In this document: positions 45,680 through 54,233 of the stretch, one piece after another | Numbering within the stretch: the first letter of the stretch is position 1 | Layout: the number at the start of each line of letters is the position of its first letter | NCBI RefSeq assembly: GCF_000021745.1 | Contig: NC_011666.1 | Coordinates: forward strand, 2,755,001 to 2,819,000 | Source of the DNA: Methylocella silvestris BL2 | Lineage (GTDB): Bacteria > Pseudomonadota > Alphaproteobacteria > Rhizobiales > Beijerinckiaceae | Direction: 5' to 3' | DNA: 64,000 bases | Program-made: the position numbers and the translations under genes | The notes under the pieces: model-generated | Database searches by the model: none | What the model saw: only the letters and a program-made list of their open reading frames with translations | Told to the model about the DNA's origin: nothing

Positions 45680-46303
45680 TTACTGCGCGATCTTCGCGCG
45701 CAATTCCTTGAGTTCGACTTCGAGCTCCGTGATGCGCCGGTCGCGCTCGCCAAGGGCGGCGGCCACATCGGCGGCCTCGAACCGCTGCGGGATATGTTGC
45801 GGGCAATTGGCGTCCCAGGCCGAAACCGTAAAGAGGATCGCCTGTTCCCCGCGCGCGCGGTAGCCCTCCGGCATCAAGCGGGCCAGCCCAGCGGGGTCAT
45901 TTTCCACAACCCGCGCCTCGCCCCAGATCTTGACGCGCCGGCGCTGCGCATAGTCGATCAGGAACAATTGCGCTTTGGGATTTTCGGCGAGATTGCCAAG
46001 CGTCACATATTGGCGATTGCCGGCGAAATCGGCGAAGCCGATGGTCTTGTCGTCGAGCACGCGCAAGAACCCCGCCGGTCCGCCGCGATGCTGGATATAC
46101 GGCTGCCCGTCCCGGCTCGCCGTCGCAAGAAAAACGCTGATCTGCGCGCCGATGAAGGCGGCAAGATCGGGCGTGATCCGTGTTTCAAACGAGCCCTTCT
46201 CTTCGAGCCGCGCATAGGCCGCGCGCGAGCCTTTGCGCGCCTGCGCCGCCTTGACGGACGGCGTGAAGACGACGTCGCTCGAAAAACTCTGGGTCGCGCT
46301 CAT
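45680..46303 (-). CDS. Pyridoxamine 5'-phosphate oxidase-like flavin-binding protein
   Basis: A 207-residue split-barrel protein. The PNPOx-like fold is shown by FIGAQISVFLATASRDGQPYIQHRGGPAGFLRVLDDKTIGFADFAGNRQY and the following NPKAQLFLIDYAQRRRVKIWGEARVVE. The last 30 residues (ALGERDRRITELEVELKEL) form a coiled coil that could mediate assembly. Members reduce or bind flavins or F420-like cofactors; vitamin B6 synthesis is not implied. Two adjacent ATGs (46306, 46303) are possible, the second better spaced from GGAG. It is convergent with the phosphoesterase gene and 73 bp downstream of the AhpD-like gene. Confidence 0.82.
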   Translation of the reverse strand: MSATQSFSSDVVFTPSVKAAQARKGSRAAYARLEEKGSFETRITPDLAAFIGAQISVFLATASRDGQPYIQHRGGPAGFLRVLDDKTIGFADFAGNRQYVTLGNLAENPKAQLFLIDYAQRRRVKIWGEARVVENDPAGLARLMPEGYRARGEQAILFTVSAWDANCPQHIPQRFEAADVAAALGERDRRITELEVELKELRAKIAQ

Positions 46304-46376
46304 CATGGTCTCCGAAATTTGTCCTCACGAGATCAGGGGCGTCGGCCGCATGTTTGCTCGGGCCGACGCCTTGCAG

Positions 46377-46925
46377 CTAGGCCGCCTGCGCGCGAACGAC
46401 CGGAAAGTCGATGTCGGTCGTCAGCGCTTCGTTGAGATAATTGGTCAAGACATTCGCGGCGACGTGGAAGATGATCTCAATGATCTGCGCGTCATCGTAT
46501 CCGGCGTTTTTCACCGCGAGAAACGCGTCCTCGTCGATGTGGCCGCGCGCCTGCGCCACTTTGAGAGCGAAGCGCACCGCGGCGTCCGCCTTGGGATCAT
46601 TTGACCTGCCGGCGCGATTGGCCGCGACCTCCGCCTCGTCAAGCTTTGCGAGGTTGCGGCCGAGATAGCTGTGGGCCGAAAGGCAATAGTCGCATCCGTT
46701 GAATTCGGCGATGGCGAGCGCGATCCGCTCGCGCGTCGGCGCGGGCAAGGCCCCCTTGGAGAGCGCGCCGGAGAGGCCGAGGTAGGCCTCGAGCGCGGCG
46801 GGGCTTGTGGCGATGAGACGAAACAGATTGGGCGCAACGCCAAGCTGTTTCTTGACGGCCTCGAGTAGCGGGCGCGAGGCGGCCGGGGCGTCGTCGATTG
46901 TCGCGGGGGTTGGGATGCGGGACAT
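46377..46925 (-). CDS. Carboxymuconolactone decarboxylase / AhpD-like peroxidase-related protein
   Basis: A 182-residue protein of the AhpD-like fold. The redox motif is EFNGCDYCLSAHSYLG, with both cysteines and the following His. APNLFRLIATSPAALEAYLGLSGAL is the usual N-terminal helix pair. These proteins reduce peroxides or disulfides with the CxxC pair. It is divergent from a LysR-type gene (now broken), which would be expected to control it, and upstream of the flavin-binding protein gene on the same strand, with which it may form a small redox operon. Confidence 0.87.
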   Translation of the reverse strand: MSRIPTPATIDDAPAASRPLLEAVKKQLGVAPNLFRLIATSPAALEAYLGLSGALSKGALPAPTRERIALAIAEFNGCDYCLSAHSYLGRNLAKLDEAEVAANRAGRSNDPKADAAVRFALKVAQARGHIDEDAFLAVKNAGYDDAQIIEIIFHVAANVLTNYLNEALTTDIDFPVVRAQAA

Positions 46926-47040
46926 TGGCTTCTCCTGTCGCGAGAGGCCAGAAGCGGCCCCGCCTACAAAAGTAGCGCCTTCCCGATTTCAGCAGTAGAC
47001 GCTATGATTGAGAGATATCCTCCCGAAATATGGAAGCCTC

Positions 47041-47952
47041 TTGGACCGGCTCGAAACCATGGCGCTGCTGCTGAAAGCGATTGAGGCCGGCAGCCTTTCC
47101 GCCGCCAGCCGAAGCCTCGGAATGCCGCTCGCGACCCTCAGCCGGAACATCTCGGACCTTGAGGCGCATCTTGGCGCGCGCCTGCTGATCCGATAGGCGC
47201 GGCGGCTTGCGCTGACCGACGCCGGGCGATCCTATGCGCTTGCCTGCAAGCGCATCCTCGAAGAGGTGGAGGACGCCGAACGGGCCGCCGCCGGCGAATA
47301 TCGCGCGCCGAAAGGCGAACTCACGATAACGGCGCCGATCGTGTTCGGGCGGCTCCATGGCGCGCCGGTGGTCGCTGAATTCCTGAAAGCCTATCCTGAG
47401 ATCGACATCCGCCTCCTTCTCGGCGACCGCATCGTCAGCCTTGTCGAGGATCGCGTCGATCTGGCCATTCGCATCGGCGACCTGCCCGACAGCAGCCTCG
47501 TCGCCAGACGTGTCGGAGCCGTCCGCCGCGTCATCTGCGCCAGTCCGGCCTATTTCGCGGCGCGCGGCGCGCCGCTGCGGCCGGAGGATTTATCCGCTCA
47601 CGACTGCATCAGCTTCGAGGCGATGACGTCTTCGACGCAGTGGCGTTTTGGGACCGGCAAAGCGCGGCAAACCGTGCCGGTTCATTCGCGCTTTGTCGTC
47701 AATACCGCCGAGGCCGCGATCGACGCGGCGATCGCGGGCGTCGGCGTCGCCTGTGTCCTGTCCTATCAGGTGGCGCGGGCGCTTTCCGACGGATCGCTGG
47801 CCCTCGCGCTCGAGGATTTCGAGCCGCCGCCCTTGCCCGTCAATCTGATCCATGCGGGCGAGCATGTCGCGCCGCTGAAATTGCGCGCCTTCCTCGATTT
47901 CGCCGCGCCGCGCTTGCGCGACAGGCTGGCGCTCGCGGCTCCGCCGGCATGA
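47041..47952 (+). pseudogene. LysR-type regulator interrupted by one in-frame TAG
   Basis: The frame encodes a full LysR protein of about 300 residues except for a TAG at 47194-47196. The helix-turn-helix LKAIEAGSLSAASRSLGMPLATLSRNIS and EAHLGARLLIR come first. Then comes the stop, where family members have a Ser or Thr (RSTRRLALTDAG), then ARRLALTDAGRSY and an intact effector domain to 47952. There is no frameshift: one base (for instance TCG to TAG) would explain it. The start is probably TTG 47041 with GGAAG upstream. The cut falls in the wing of the DNA-binding domain, so neither piece should work as a regulator. Read-through or a sequencing error cannot be excluded. Confidence 0.8.
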
Positions 47953-48079
47953 TCGCCGCGGCGCTTCCTCCGCGATGCCGCGGCGCTTGTTCGGCAATGG
48001 CGCGGCGCTTGCCTTGTCGGCAAAAGCTTGCGATAGCGCGCGACCCTTCAAAAAAGCAGCGGCAAGGAGCCGGGTCGAT

Positions 48080-49114
48080 ATGGCGAAATTCCCGGAGCGC
48101 GTTTTTTCCGGCGTCCAGCCGACGGGAAATTTGCATCTTGGCAATTATCTCGGCGCGATCGTCAAATTCGTCGAGCTGCAGCGCACGCATGACTGCATCT
48201 ATTGCGTCGTCGATCTGCACGCGATCACCGTGCCGCAAAAGCCCGAGGAGCTGAAAGCCTCGATCCGCGAAGTGACGGCGGCCTTCATCGCCTCCGGCGT
48301 CGATCCGAAGCAGCACATCATCTTCAACCAGAGCCAGGTCGCCGAGCACGCCGAACTCGCCTGGGTGTTCAACTGCGTCGCCCGCATCGGCTGGCTGAAC
48401 CGCATGACGCAATTCAAGGAGAAGGCGGGCAAGGATCGCGAGAACGCCTCGGTCGGCCTTTACGCCTACCCCTGCCTGATGGCGGCCGATATTCTGCTCT
48501 ATCGCGCGACCCATGTGCCGGTCGGCGAGGACCAGAAGCAGCATCTTGAGCTCGCGCGCGACGTCGCCCAGAAATTCAATCTCGATTTTGCCGCCTCGAT
48601 CGCCGCCAACGGCTTCGGCGAAGCGTTTTTCCCGCTGCCGGAGCCGCTGATTCAGGGTCCGGCGACGCGCGTCATGAGCCTGCGCGATGGCGCCAAGAAA
48701 ATGTCGAAGTCGGATCCGTCTGATTATTCGCGCATCAACCTCTCGGACGACGCCGACGCCATCGCGCAAAAGGTGCGCAAGGCGAAGACCGACCCGGAGC
48801 CGCTGCCGTCGGAGGTCGAAGGGCTCGCCGCCCGGCCCGAGGCCGACAATCTCGTCGGCATTTTTGCAGCGCTGAACGGGCAGACCAAGCCGGAGGTTTT
48901 GAGCGCTTTCGGCGGCGGCCAGTTCTCGGCGTTCAAATCGGCGCTGGTCGATCTGGCGGTCGCGAAAATCGGCCCGATCGGCGCCGAGATGAAGCGGCTG
49001 ACGGCGGATGCGGCCTATATCGATAGCGTGCTTGCCGACGGCGCCGCGCGGGCGCGCGTCATCGCCAAGGACAATATGGCGGCGGTGAAGGATATTTTGG
49101 GGTTCGTGCGGTAG
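48080..49114 (+). CDS. trpS: Tryptophanyl-tRNA synthetase TrpS
   Basis: A 344-residue class I synthetase. The HIGH motif is in [16 protein letters not shown], the tryptophan-binding segment is [32 protein letters not shown], and KMSKS is in [14 protein letters not shown]. It charges tRNA-Trp. The ATG at 48080 has AAGGAG ten bases ahead; the open frame upstream is not supported. It is convergent with the GntP permease gene, 7 bp apart. Size and motif spacing are typical. Confidence 0.97.
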   Translation: MAKFPERVFSGVQPTGNLHLGNYLGAIVKFVELQRTHDCIYCVVDLHAITVPQKPEELKASIREVTAAFIASGVDPKQHIIFNQSQVAEHAELAWVFNCVARIGWLNRMTQFKEKAGKDRENASVGLYAYPCLMAADILLYRATHVPVGEDQKQHLELARDVAQKFNLDFAASIAANGFGEAFFPLPEPLIQGPATRVMSLRDGAKKMSKSDPSDYSRINLSDDADAIAQKVRKAKTDPEPLPSEVEGLAARPEADNLVGIFAALNGQTKPEVLSAFGGGQFSAFKSALVDLAVAKIGPIGAEMKRLTADAAYIDSVLADGAARARVIAKDNMAAVKDILGFVR

Positions 49115-49121
49115 CGCGCCC

Positions 49122-50576
49122 TCAAAAACTTCCGACCAGCGAGCCTACGCCAATCACCGCGACGAGCGCCAAAATGGCGCTGACGACGGCGACCATGACG
49201 ATGTCGAGATAGCTCTCCTTGTGCGTCGTGCCGCAGACGGCCAGCATCGTCACCACCGCGCCATTGTGCGGCAGGCTGTCGAGCGTGCCCGAGCCAATCA
49301 CGGCCACCCGATGCAGAAGCTCGGGGTTGAGGCCGATGTCGGCGGCGAGCTTCATATAGGTCGGCCCGAGCGCGTCGAGCGCGATGGTGAGGCCGCCCGA
49401 GGCTGAGCCGGTCAGCGCCGCGAGAATATTCGTGGCGACAGCGAGCGACACCAGCGGGCCGCCCTCGATCGACAGCACCCACTCGCGCACCGCGGCGAAG
49501 GCCGGCGTCGCCGCGACGACCGCGCCGAAGCCGACGAGGCTGGCGACGCTGAAAATCGGCAGCACGGAGGCGTTGACCCCGGCGTCCATGGTCGCGCGCA
49601 AATTCGGCGCGGCGCGGAAATTGAGCGCAAGGACGGTCAGGATGGCGGCCGTTAGCGCCACAATGACCGACCAGACGCCGCCGACCGCCGAAAGGCTCGT
49701 CGGTCCCCAGCGATCCTGGCTGAGAAAGCTGACGTCGAGACGCGGCAGGATCACGAAAGACATGAGGAGATTGACGACCACGACGACGACAAGCGGCAGG
49801 GCGGCGAGAACGATCGGCGGCGCGCTCGCGGCGTGTTCGCCCTTCTGGATCTCCGCGGGGTCGAATTCGCGCGCCGTCGTCGCGCGCTCGCGGATGATTT
49901 CATCATTTGCGGCGTCATTGCCCGCGGCGGCGTCCTGCGGGCCAAATCCCTCGCCCGCGCGCCGCGCCCTGGCCTCAGCCCGTTTCAGCCACCAGAGGCC
50001 AAAGCCGAGCATGATGGCCGACGCCATGATGCCAAGGCCGGGCGCGGCGAAAGGCGTCGTGCCGAAGAAAGGCATCGGGATCGCGTTCTGGATCGCCGGC
50101 GTGCCGGGCATGGCGGACATCGTAAAGGTCGAGGTGCCAAGCGCGATGGCGGCCGGCATCAGCCGGCGCGGAATGCCGGCGGTGCGAAACAGAGCGAGCG
50201 CCATCGGCGCCAGCACGAAGAAGGCGACGAACAGGCTGACGCCGCCATAGGTGACGATGGCGCCGGCGAGCACCACCGAGAAGATGGCGCGCTCAGGTCC
50301 GAGCTTCGTCGTCATATATTGCGCGATCGCGGTGACCGAGCCTGAATCGTCCATCAGCTTGCCGAACAGGGCGCCCAGCAGGAACAGCGGAAAGAATTGC
50401 GCGACGAAATCGGCCGCCGATCCCATAAAAGTCTGCGTCCAGCTCGCCAGCAGCGGCTCGCCCGAGAAGACCGCGGCGACAAGCGCGGCGATCGGCGCGA
50501 GCAGCAGCACGCTCCAGCCGCGGAAGGCGAAGAAGATGAGCAGGGCGAGCCCGAGGAAGATGCCAAGAAGACCCAT
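49122..50576 (-). CDS. GntP-family permease
   Basis: A 484-residue, highly hydrophobic transporter with about 12 membrane segments. GntP features include the FFPLFLLGALFGKLMDDSGSVTAIAQYM segment, GGVSLFVAFFVLAPMALALFR, and the late ALTGSASGGLTIALDALG and GTLDSLPHNGAVVTMLAVCG. The family moves gluconate and related hydroxy acids by proton symport. The large hydrophilic loop near 200-240 (ARARRAGEGFGPQDAAAGNDA) is longer than in gluconate permeases. The true substrate is open; no sugar-acid catabolic gene adjoins it. The 298 bp upstream hold no gene. Confidence 0.88.
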   Translation of the reverse strand: MGLLGIFLGLALLIFFAFRGWSVLLLAPIAALVAAVFSGEPLLASWTQTFMGSAADFVAQFFPLFLLGALFGKLMDDSGSVTAIAQYMTTKLGPERAIFSVVLAGAIVTYGGVSLFVAFFVLAPMALALFRTAGIPRRLMPAAIALGTSTFTMSAMPGTPAIQNAIPMPFFGTTPFAAPGLGIMASAIMLGFGLWWLKRAEARARRAGEGFGPQDAAAGNDAANDEIIRERATTAREFDPAEIQKGEHAASAPPIVLAALPLVVVVVVNLLMSFVILPRLDVSFLSQDRWGPTSLSAVGGVWSVIVALTAAILTVLALNFRAAPNLRATMDAGVNASVLPIFSVASLVGFGAVVAATPAFAAVREWVLSIEGGPLVSLAVATNILAALTGSASGGLTIALDALGPTYMKLAADIGLNPELLHRVAVIGSGTLDSLPHNGAVVTMLAVCGTTHKESYLDIVMVAVVSAILALVAVIGVGSLVGSF

Positions 50577-50874
50577 GGCTCACACGCCTTTTTCGCAATG
50601 TTCGAGATCGGGGCGAAGATGGAGTTTTGGCCCACGCCAACCCGAGACGAAGGGGTGGGACGACGCAAGATTAGCTTGAGCTGTACTCAGTCGCGCGCCG
50701 GGAATCAAGGCAGCCGGCTGCGATCGTCAACCTCGAATGCGGCAGAATATCGTGAAGAAACAAACAGATAAGGCGGTTTCCCGATTGCGTGACGCGCTTG
50801 CGATCCCGCAACGGTGTGGCGCCGGCGCCTGAGGTCAGGCCGGGATTTTGGGCATGCGCGCGCGACGGGAAATC

Positions 50875-51225
50875 TCAATCCTTCGGGCAGTAGAGCCCAT
50901 AAAGCACGCCCAGCAGCGTCAGCGCTTTTGGATCGGAGACGGAATAGAAAATCCGCTTGCCCTCGCGGCGCGTCGCAACAAGCCCTTCCGTACGCAACAC
51001 GCCCAATTGCTGGCTAAGCGTCGGCTGGCGGATGTCGAGCAGCGCCTCGAGTTCGCCCACCGATTTCTCCCCGTCGGTCATCTGGCAAAGCAGCAGCAGC
51101 CGATCCTCGTTGGCGAGGACGCGAAGCAGCGACGTCGCTTCGGCGGCGGCCGCCCGCAGCGGGGCGACGTCGAGCGGCGCGGCCGGATCGCGCGTCATGG
51201 GCTGTTGCGTCGCTCGTTCATCCAT
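50875..51225 (-). CDS. ArsR-family regulator of the BigR/SqrR persulfide-sensor type
   Basis: A 116-residue winged-helix repressor (LRVLANEDRLLLLCQMTDGEKSVGELEALLDIRQPTLSQQLGVLRTEGLVATRREGKRIFYSV). Two cysteines stand out: Cys47 in LLLLCQM and Cys113 in GLYCPKD, 66 residues apart. That is the same spacing as the two sulfur-sensing cysteines of SqrR and BigR, which form a polysulfide bridge and release DNA. No metal-binding CVC motif of SmtB is present. The ATG at 51225 was chosen; an upstream frame to 51258 lies in the A+T-rich operator region. It is divergent from a DUF2892 gene, the same partner family seen in BigR operons. Confidence 0.82.
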   Translation of the reverse strand: MDERATQQPMTRDPAAPLDVAPLRAAAAEATSLLRVLANEDRLLLLCQMTDGEKSVGELEALLDIRQPTLSQQLGVLRTEGLVATRREGKRIFYSVSDPKALTLLGVLYGLYCPKD

Positions 51226-51239
51226 TATTATACCTACAA

Positions 51240-51276
51240 ATAATATATTTACAGACATTATGTTAATAGATATTAT
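51240..51276. promoter_or_regulatory. A+T-rich divergent operator region
   Basis: ATAATAT (51240-51246) and ATATTAT (51270-51276) form an inverted repeat in a stretch that is far richer in A+T than the rest. It lies between the ArsR-type gene and the DUF2892 operon and is the likely repressor site and promoter. Confidence 0.5.
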
Positions 51277-51352
51277 ATCTTCAAGTCGGCCGTTTAGCTA
51301 TCCGCAATTTCGTCGGGGAGCCGAAAAAGAACGCCGCCAAGGGGATGTCGTC

Positions 51353-51538
51353 ATGGATGTGAATGTTGGAACAATCGACCGGACAATCCGGATCGTCGGC
51401 GGCGCAGGGCTGATCGTCGCCACGCTCGCGGGATGGATCGGCCCGTGGGGCTGGATCGGCGTCGTCCCGCTCGCGACCGGCGTTTTTCGGTTCTGCCCGG
51501 CCTATCGGCTGTTCGGTTTCAGCAGCTGCGGGCGGTGA
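51353..51538 (+). CDS. DUF2892 (YgaP-like) membrane protein
   Basis: A 61-residue protein starting MDVNVGTIDRTIRIVGGAGL, with two membrane helices (about 13-31 and 35-50, LIVATLAGWIGPWGWIGVVPLATG) and the FCPAYRLFGFSSCGR ending. This is the typical DUF2892 domain found alone or fused to rhodanese in YgaP. Two cysteines near the end may be functional. Such genes are common in sulfide-responsive operons. AAGGGG precedes the ATG at 51353. It is 4 bp ahead of the AhpD-like gene and cotranscribed. Confidence 0.88.
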   Translation: MDVNVGTIDRTIRIVGGAGLIVATLAGWIGPWGWIGVVPLATGVFRFCPAYRLFGFSSCGR

Positions 51539-51542
51539 GGAG

Positions 51543-51899
51543 ATGAGCCTTTCCGCCGAAAACTATCGCGCTCTCACGCGAGGGGTCTCGAAGAACCTCG
51601 CGACGCTGCGCGCCGATCTGCCTGCCGTGATGAAGGGTTTTTCCGATCTCGCCCGGTCCGCGACCGAGGATGGTGCGCTCGACAAGAAAACCAAGGAGCT
51701 GATCGCGCTGGCGCTCGGGGTCGCTTCGCGCTGCGACGCCTGCATCGGCTTTCATGCCCAGACCCTCGTCAAGCTTGGCGCGACGAAGGCCGAAATTGAG
51801 GAAATGTTGGGGATGGCGATTTATATGGGCGGCGGTCCGTCGCTGATGTATGCCGCGAACGCGCTGGCGGCGTTCGAGGAGTTTTCTTTGGCGGCGTGA
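51543..51899 (+). CDS. AhpD-like carboxymuconolactone decarboxylase-family protein
   Basis: A 118-residue single-domain protein with KELIALALGVASRCDACIGFHAQTLVKLGATKAEIEEMLG, holding the redox CDAC pair and the proton-relay His. It should act as a disulfide reductase or peroxidase. It is second in a two-gene operon with the DUF2892 gene (GAGGAG ribosome site in the 4-bp gap). Under the divergent thiol-sensing repressor it may help deal with reactive sulfur or peroxide. Confidence 0.88.
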   Translation: MSLSAENYRALTRGVSKNLATLRADLPAVMKGFSDLARSATEDGALDKKTKELIALALGVASRCDACIGFHAQTLVKLGATKAEIEEMLGMAIYMGGGPSLMYAANALAAFEEFSLAA

Positions 51900-52222
51900 G
51901 GACGCGCCGCCGGAAGCCGATTGCGCTTTGCGCGACTGCCCTAGACGGATTCAGCTTTTTTGGCTATAAAAAATTAAAGGTGGACTGAGGCGGATCGGCA
52001 CAGGCGGAAATCTGGCTTTCGGCTACCAACCCGGTACCGGGAACGGCGAACTTCGCGCCAACGAAGTCGCCGACCCGGCAAAGGGTCAATTAGTTATTAT
52101 CATGTACCACCTCCCGACCGGCTTCACGGCCTTTATGCTCGGGGTTGAAATGCTCCTCTGGGGAGCGGCTATGAAGGCGCGGGCGTCTCCGGCGAGGGGT
52201 TAACCCGACGCTTCATTCCTGA
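51900..52222 (+). other. Intergenic stretch with an open frame of doubtful status
   Basis: About 320 bp between the AhpD-like gene and a terminator. A frame is open from 51970 to 52203 and would encode IGTGGNLAFGYQPGTGN and later YHLPTGFTAFMLGVEMLL, but only its last third starts with an ATG (52102, 33 residues) and no ribosome site precedes it. A 12-bp perfect palindrome CCCGGTACCGGG lies at 52030-52041. The stretch could be an RNA or a gene remnant; I recognise no family. Confidence 0.25.
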
Positions 52223-52245
52223 AAGGCGGCCTCTTTGGCCGCCTT
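52223..52245. terminator. Bidirectional terminator
   Basis: A perfect 9-bp stem AAGGCGGCC / GGCCGCCTT with a 5-nt loop. On the minus strand it begins inside the stop codon of the HARE-like gene and is followed by a short T-run. On the plus strand it is followed by AATTCTTT. Confidence 0.75.
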
Positions 52246-52879
52246 AATTCTTTGGGGCGAGAGGCCCTCTACCGTCCGGCGCCATGTTGGCCAAAGGCGG
52301 CGCGACGCGATGCTCATTTGAGATTCCGACCCGCTCCGTCCTGACCTCGGCCGGTTCATCTGGCTCAGCGAAGCCTTCAAATTCTTCCTCGACGTCTGGC
52401 TTCGCTTCAGATGGCGCGTTACGGTGGGATGGATTGTCTGTCCTCAAAGTCCATCCTGCACGACCATTGGATTGGAAGAGGGGGGACGTGGAGAGCATAG
52501 CGGAAAGAGTATTGCGGGGGTCCTTGCCGCCAATCTCAATGTTTGCAGCCCTCAGGCTCCGTAACAAGTCTGCGGTAGAGACGGGCTCCTCGAAAGTTTC
52601 GAGAACCTTCAAAACGCGGTCGTAGACAACTTGATTATTTGACCCCCGCCGGGCGACCGAGCCAAGTTGTTTCCACCCAGAAATAACAGCGCGGTTAATG
52701 ACCGCCGTTTCTTGAGACAAAGAAAGTGTGACGTTTCTCAGATCGGTGCCAACCGTGTTCTCGCGGGATTGCACCTGCATGAGCTCAACATAATGAGCGC
52801 GCGATTTTTCAAGCTTCACGAGCCTGTCTCGCAAATATCCAATCTCGTCGTCAAAGGCTTTTAGAATGCGGTCGTCCAT
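52244..52879 (-). CDS. Protein with coiled coil and HARE-like winged helix, unknown function
   Basis: A 211-residue protein. The first 45 residues form a coiled coil (LKAFDDEIGYLRDRLVKLEKS). Residues about 85-140 (DRVLKVLETFEEPVSTADLLRSLRAANIEIGG, then NTLSAMLSTSPLFQSNGRAGWTL) resemble a HARE-HTH or similar winged helix, in which the GG-K-DPRNTLS turn is typical. The C-terminal third is acidic and disordered. HARE domains occur in chromatin and restriction-linked proteins, where they may sense modified DNA. Its G+C content is clearly lower than that of its neighbours, and so is the 200 bp upstream, so it may be horizontally acquired. The ATG at 52879 is tentative; TTG 52903 is the alternative. 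Confidence 0.65.
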   Translation of the reverse strand: MDDRILKAFDDEIGYLRDRLVKLEKSRAHYVELMQVQSRENTVGTDLRNVTLSLSQETAVINRAVISGWKQLGSVARRGSNNQVVYDRVLKVLETFEEPVSTADLLRSLRAANIEIGGKDPRNTLSAMLSTSPLFQSNGRAGWTLRTDNPSHRNAPSEAKPDVEEEFEGFAEPDEPAEVRTERVGISNEHRVAPPLANMAPDGRGPLAPKN

Positions 52880-53075
52880 TGGCTCGCTCGATTCTCCTAT
52901 CAATCGGACTTAACCACAAGCGTTGGGAGTTGGCAAGTTTACAACGGACAAAATTAGAACAAACGAGTCTGTGCAAAACCAACAATTACCAAGTGTATGC
53001 AGTTGACAAACAAAATTGCGTTCGAATCGGAACTATTGACAAGGCCACCCGAGGGCCGCTGCCCTCCGAGGCGCT

Positions 53076-54152
53076 TCAATGCCGGTGGCGGTGATGCAAA
53101 TCCGGATAATGCGGGTGGGCATGGGTCAGCGGCGCGTGGCTATGCCAGTGCGAGTGCGGCTCGCTCATCGGCTCGTCATGGCCATGGCTATGATGCGCGT
53201 CATGGACATGGGCGTGCTCGTGCTCCAGCGGCTCATGGGTGTGCTCATGCGCGTGCCGCTCGGCCAGATGCAGCCACAGGCCAGCGCCCATCAGAAGTCC
53301 CGCGGCGACCAGTTTTGCCGTCAGAGGCTCGTGCAGCAGCAGGACGGCGAGCAGGGCGCCGATAAAGGGCGCCAAAGCGAAATAGGCCCCTGTCCGCGCC
53401 GCCCCAAGATGCCGCAGCGCCAGGATGAAAGCGACCAGGCTGACCCCAATGGCGAGAAAGCCGACCAAAGCGGCGGCGCCCATGAGTCCGGCCGAGCCCG
53501 GCTCCGCGCCGCGCCACAGCGCGAGGCCGATATTGGCGCCTCCCGCGGCGAAGCCCTTGATCATGGCGATCTGGACCGGATCCGCCGACGACAATTTTCG
53601 CGTGAGATTATTGTCGAGGCCCCAGGCGAGGCAGGCCCCGGCGATCAGCAGGGCCCCGCGATCGAGCCGGACGCTCCCGCCATTCCAGGACAAAAGCACC
53701 GCCCCGGCGAGAATCGCGAAGGCGCCAAGCAGCAGGCGCCTGTCGACATTCTCCCGGAACAGCGTCCAGGCGATCGCCAGCGTCGCGACGGATTCGAGAT
53801 TGAGCAACAAGGCGCCCGAGGCCGCGTCGGTCTGCGCCAGACCCAGCATCAGCGCCAGCGGCGCAAGAAACCCGCCGAAGAGCACAATGGCAATAAGCCA
53901 CGGCAGATCGGCGCCGCGCAAAGGGGCCTCACGCGTCGAGGCTCCGAATGACGCGCGCGCGATTTGGGTGATGGCGAGGCCCACGCCGGCGCCGAGATAG
54001 AGGACGCCGGCGAGCAGTTGCGGGTCGAGCGAGCCCAGCAGCAATTTGGACAGAGGCGTCAGCGCGCCAAACAGGAGCGCCGATAGAAGCGCGAGATGAA
54101 CGCCGGGCCACCTTTGTCCCAAATTTTTCGAAAGCATTGAAGATCTTGCCAT
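53076..54152 (-). CDS. EamA-family transporter with His-rich C-terminal tail
   Basis: The protein has ten membrane helices as two EamA repeats (drug/metabolite transporter superfamily). It starts with HLALLSALLFGALTPLSKLLLG; the second repeat includes GLDNNLTRKLSS and FALAPFIGALLAVLLLHEP. The last 60 residues are a soluble tail with many His-Xaa-His pairs (ERHAHEHTHEP, HEHAHVHDAHHSHGH, HSHWHSHAPLTHAHPH), a strong metal-chelating sequence. EamA proteins export or import small metabolites; the tail suggests Ni, Co or Zn binding, as storage or sensing. The start is unclear: ATG 54152 or 54137, both without good ribosome sites. Confidence 0.85.
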   Translation of the reverse strand: MARSSMLSKNLGQRWPGVHLALLSALLFGALTPLSKLLLGSLDPQLLAGVLYLGAGVGLAITQIARASFGASTREAPLRGADLPWLIAIVLFGGFLAPLALMLGLAQTDAASGALLLNLESVATLAIAWTLFRENVDRRLLLGAFAILAGAVLLSWNGGSVRLDRGALLIAGACLAWGLDNNLTRKLSSADPVQIAMIKGFAAGGANIGLALWRGAEPGSAGLMGAAALVGFLAIGVSLVAFILALRHLGAARTGAYFALAPFIGALLAVLLLHEPLTAKLVAAGLLMGAGLWLHLAERHAHEHTHEPLEHEHAHVHDAHHSHGHDEPMSEPHSHWHSHAPLTHAHPHYPDLHHRHRH

Positions 54153-54233
54153 GCGGCGCCGCCGCCGCATGGCCCTTTTGCCAGATGTTGAGGCCCGCGC
54201 CGCCTGAAGACGCCGGGCCGGCCGCCTGAGCCG

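Noticed and set aside
53020-53050. TTCGAATC resembling a tRNA T-loop
   Set aside because: No matching acceptor or anticodon stem is present; the sequence is in an A+T-rich promoter region.
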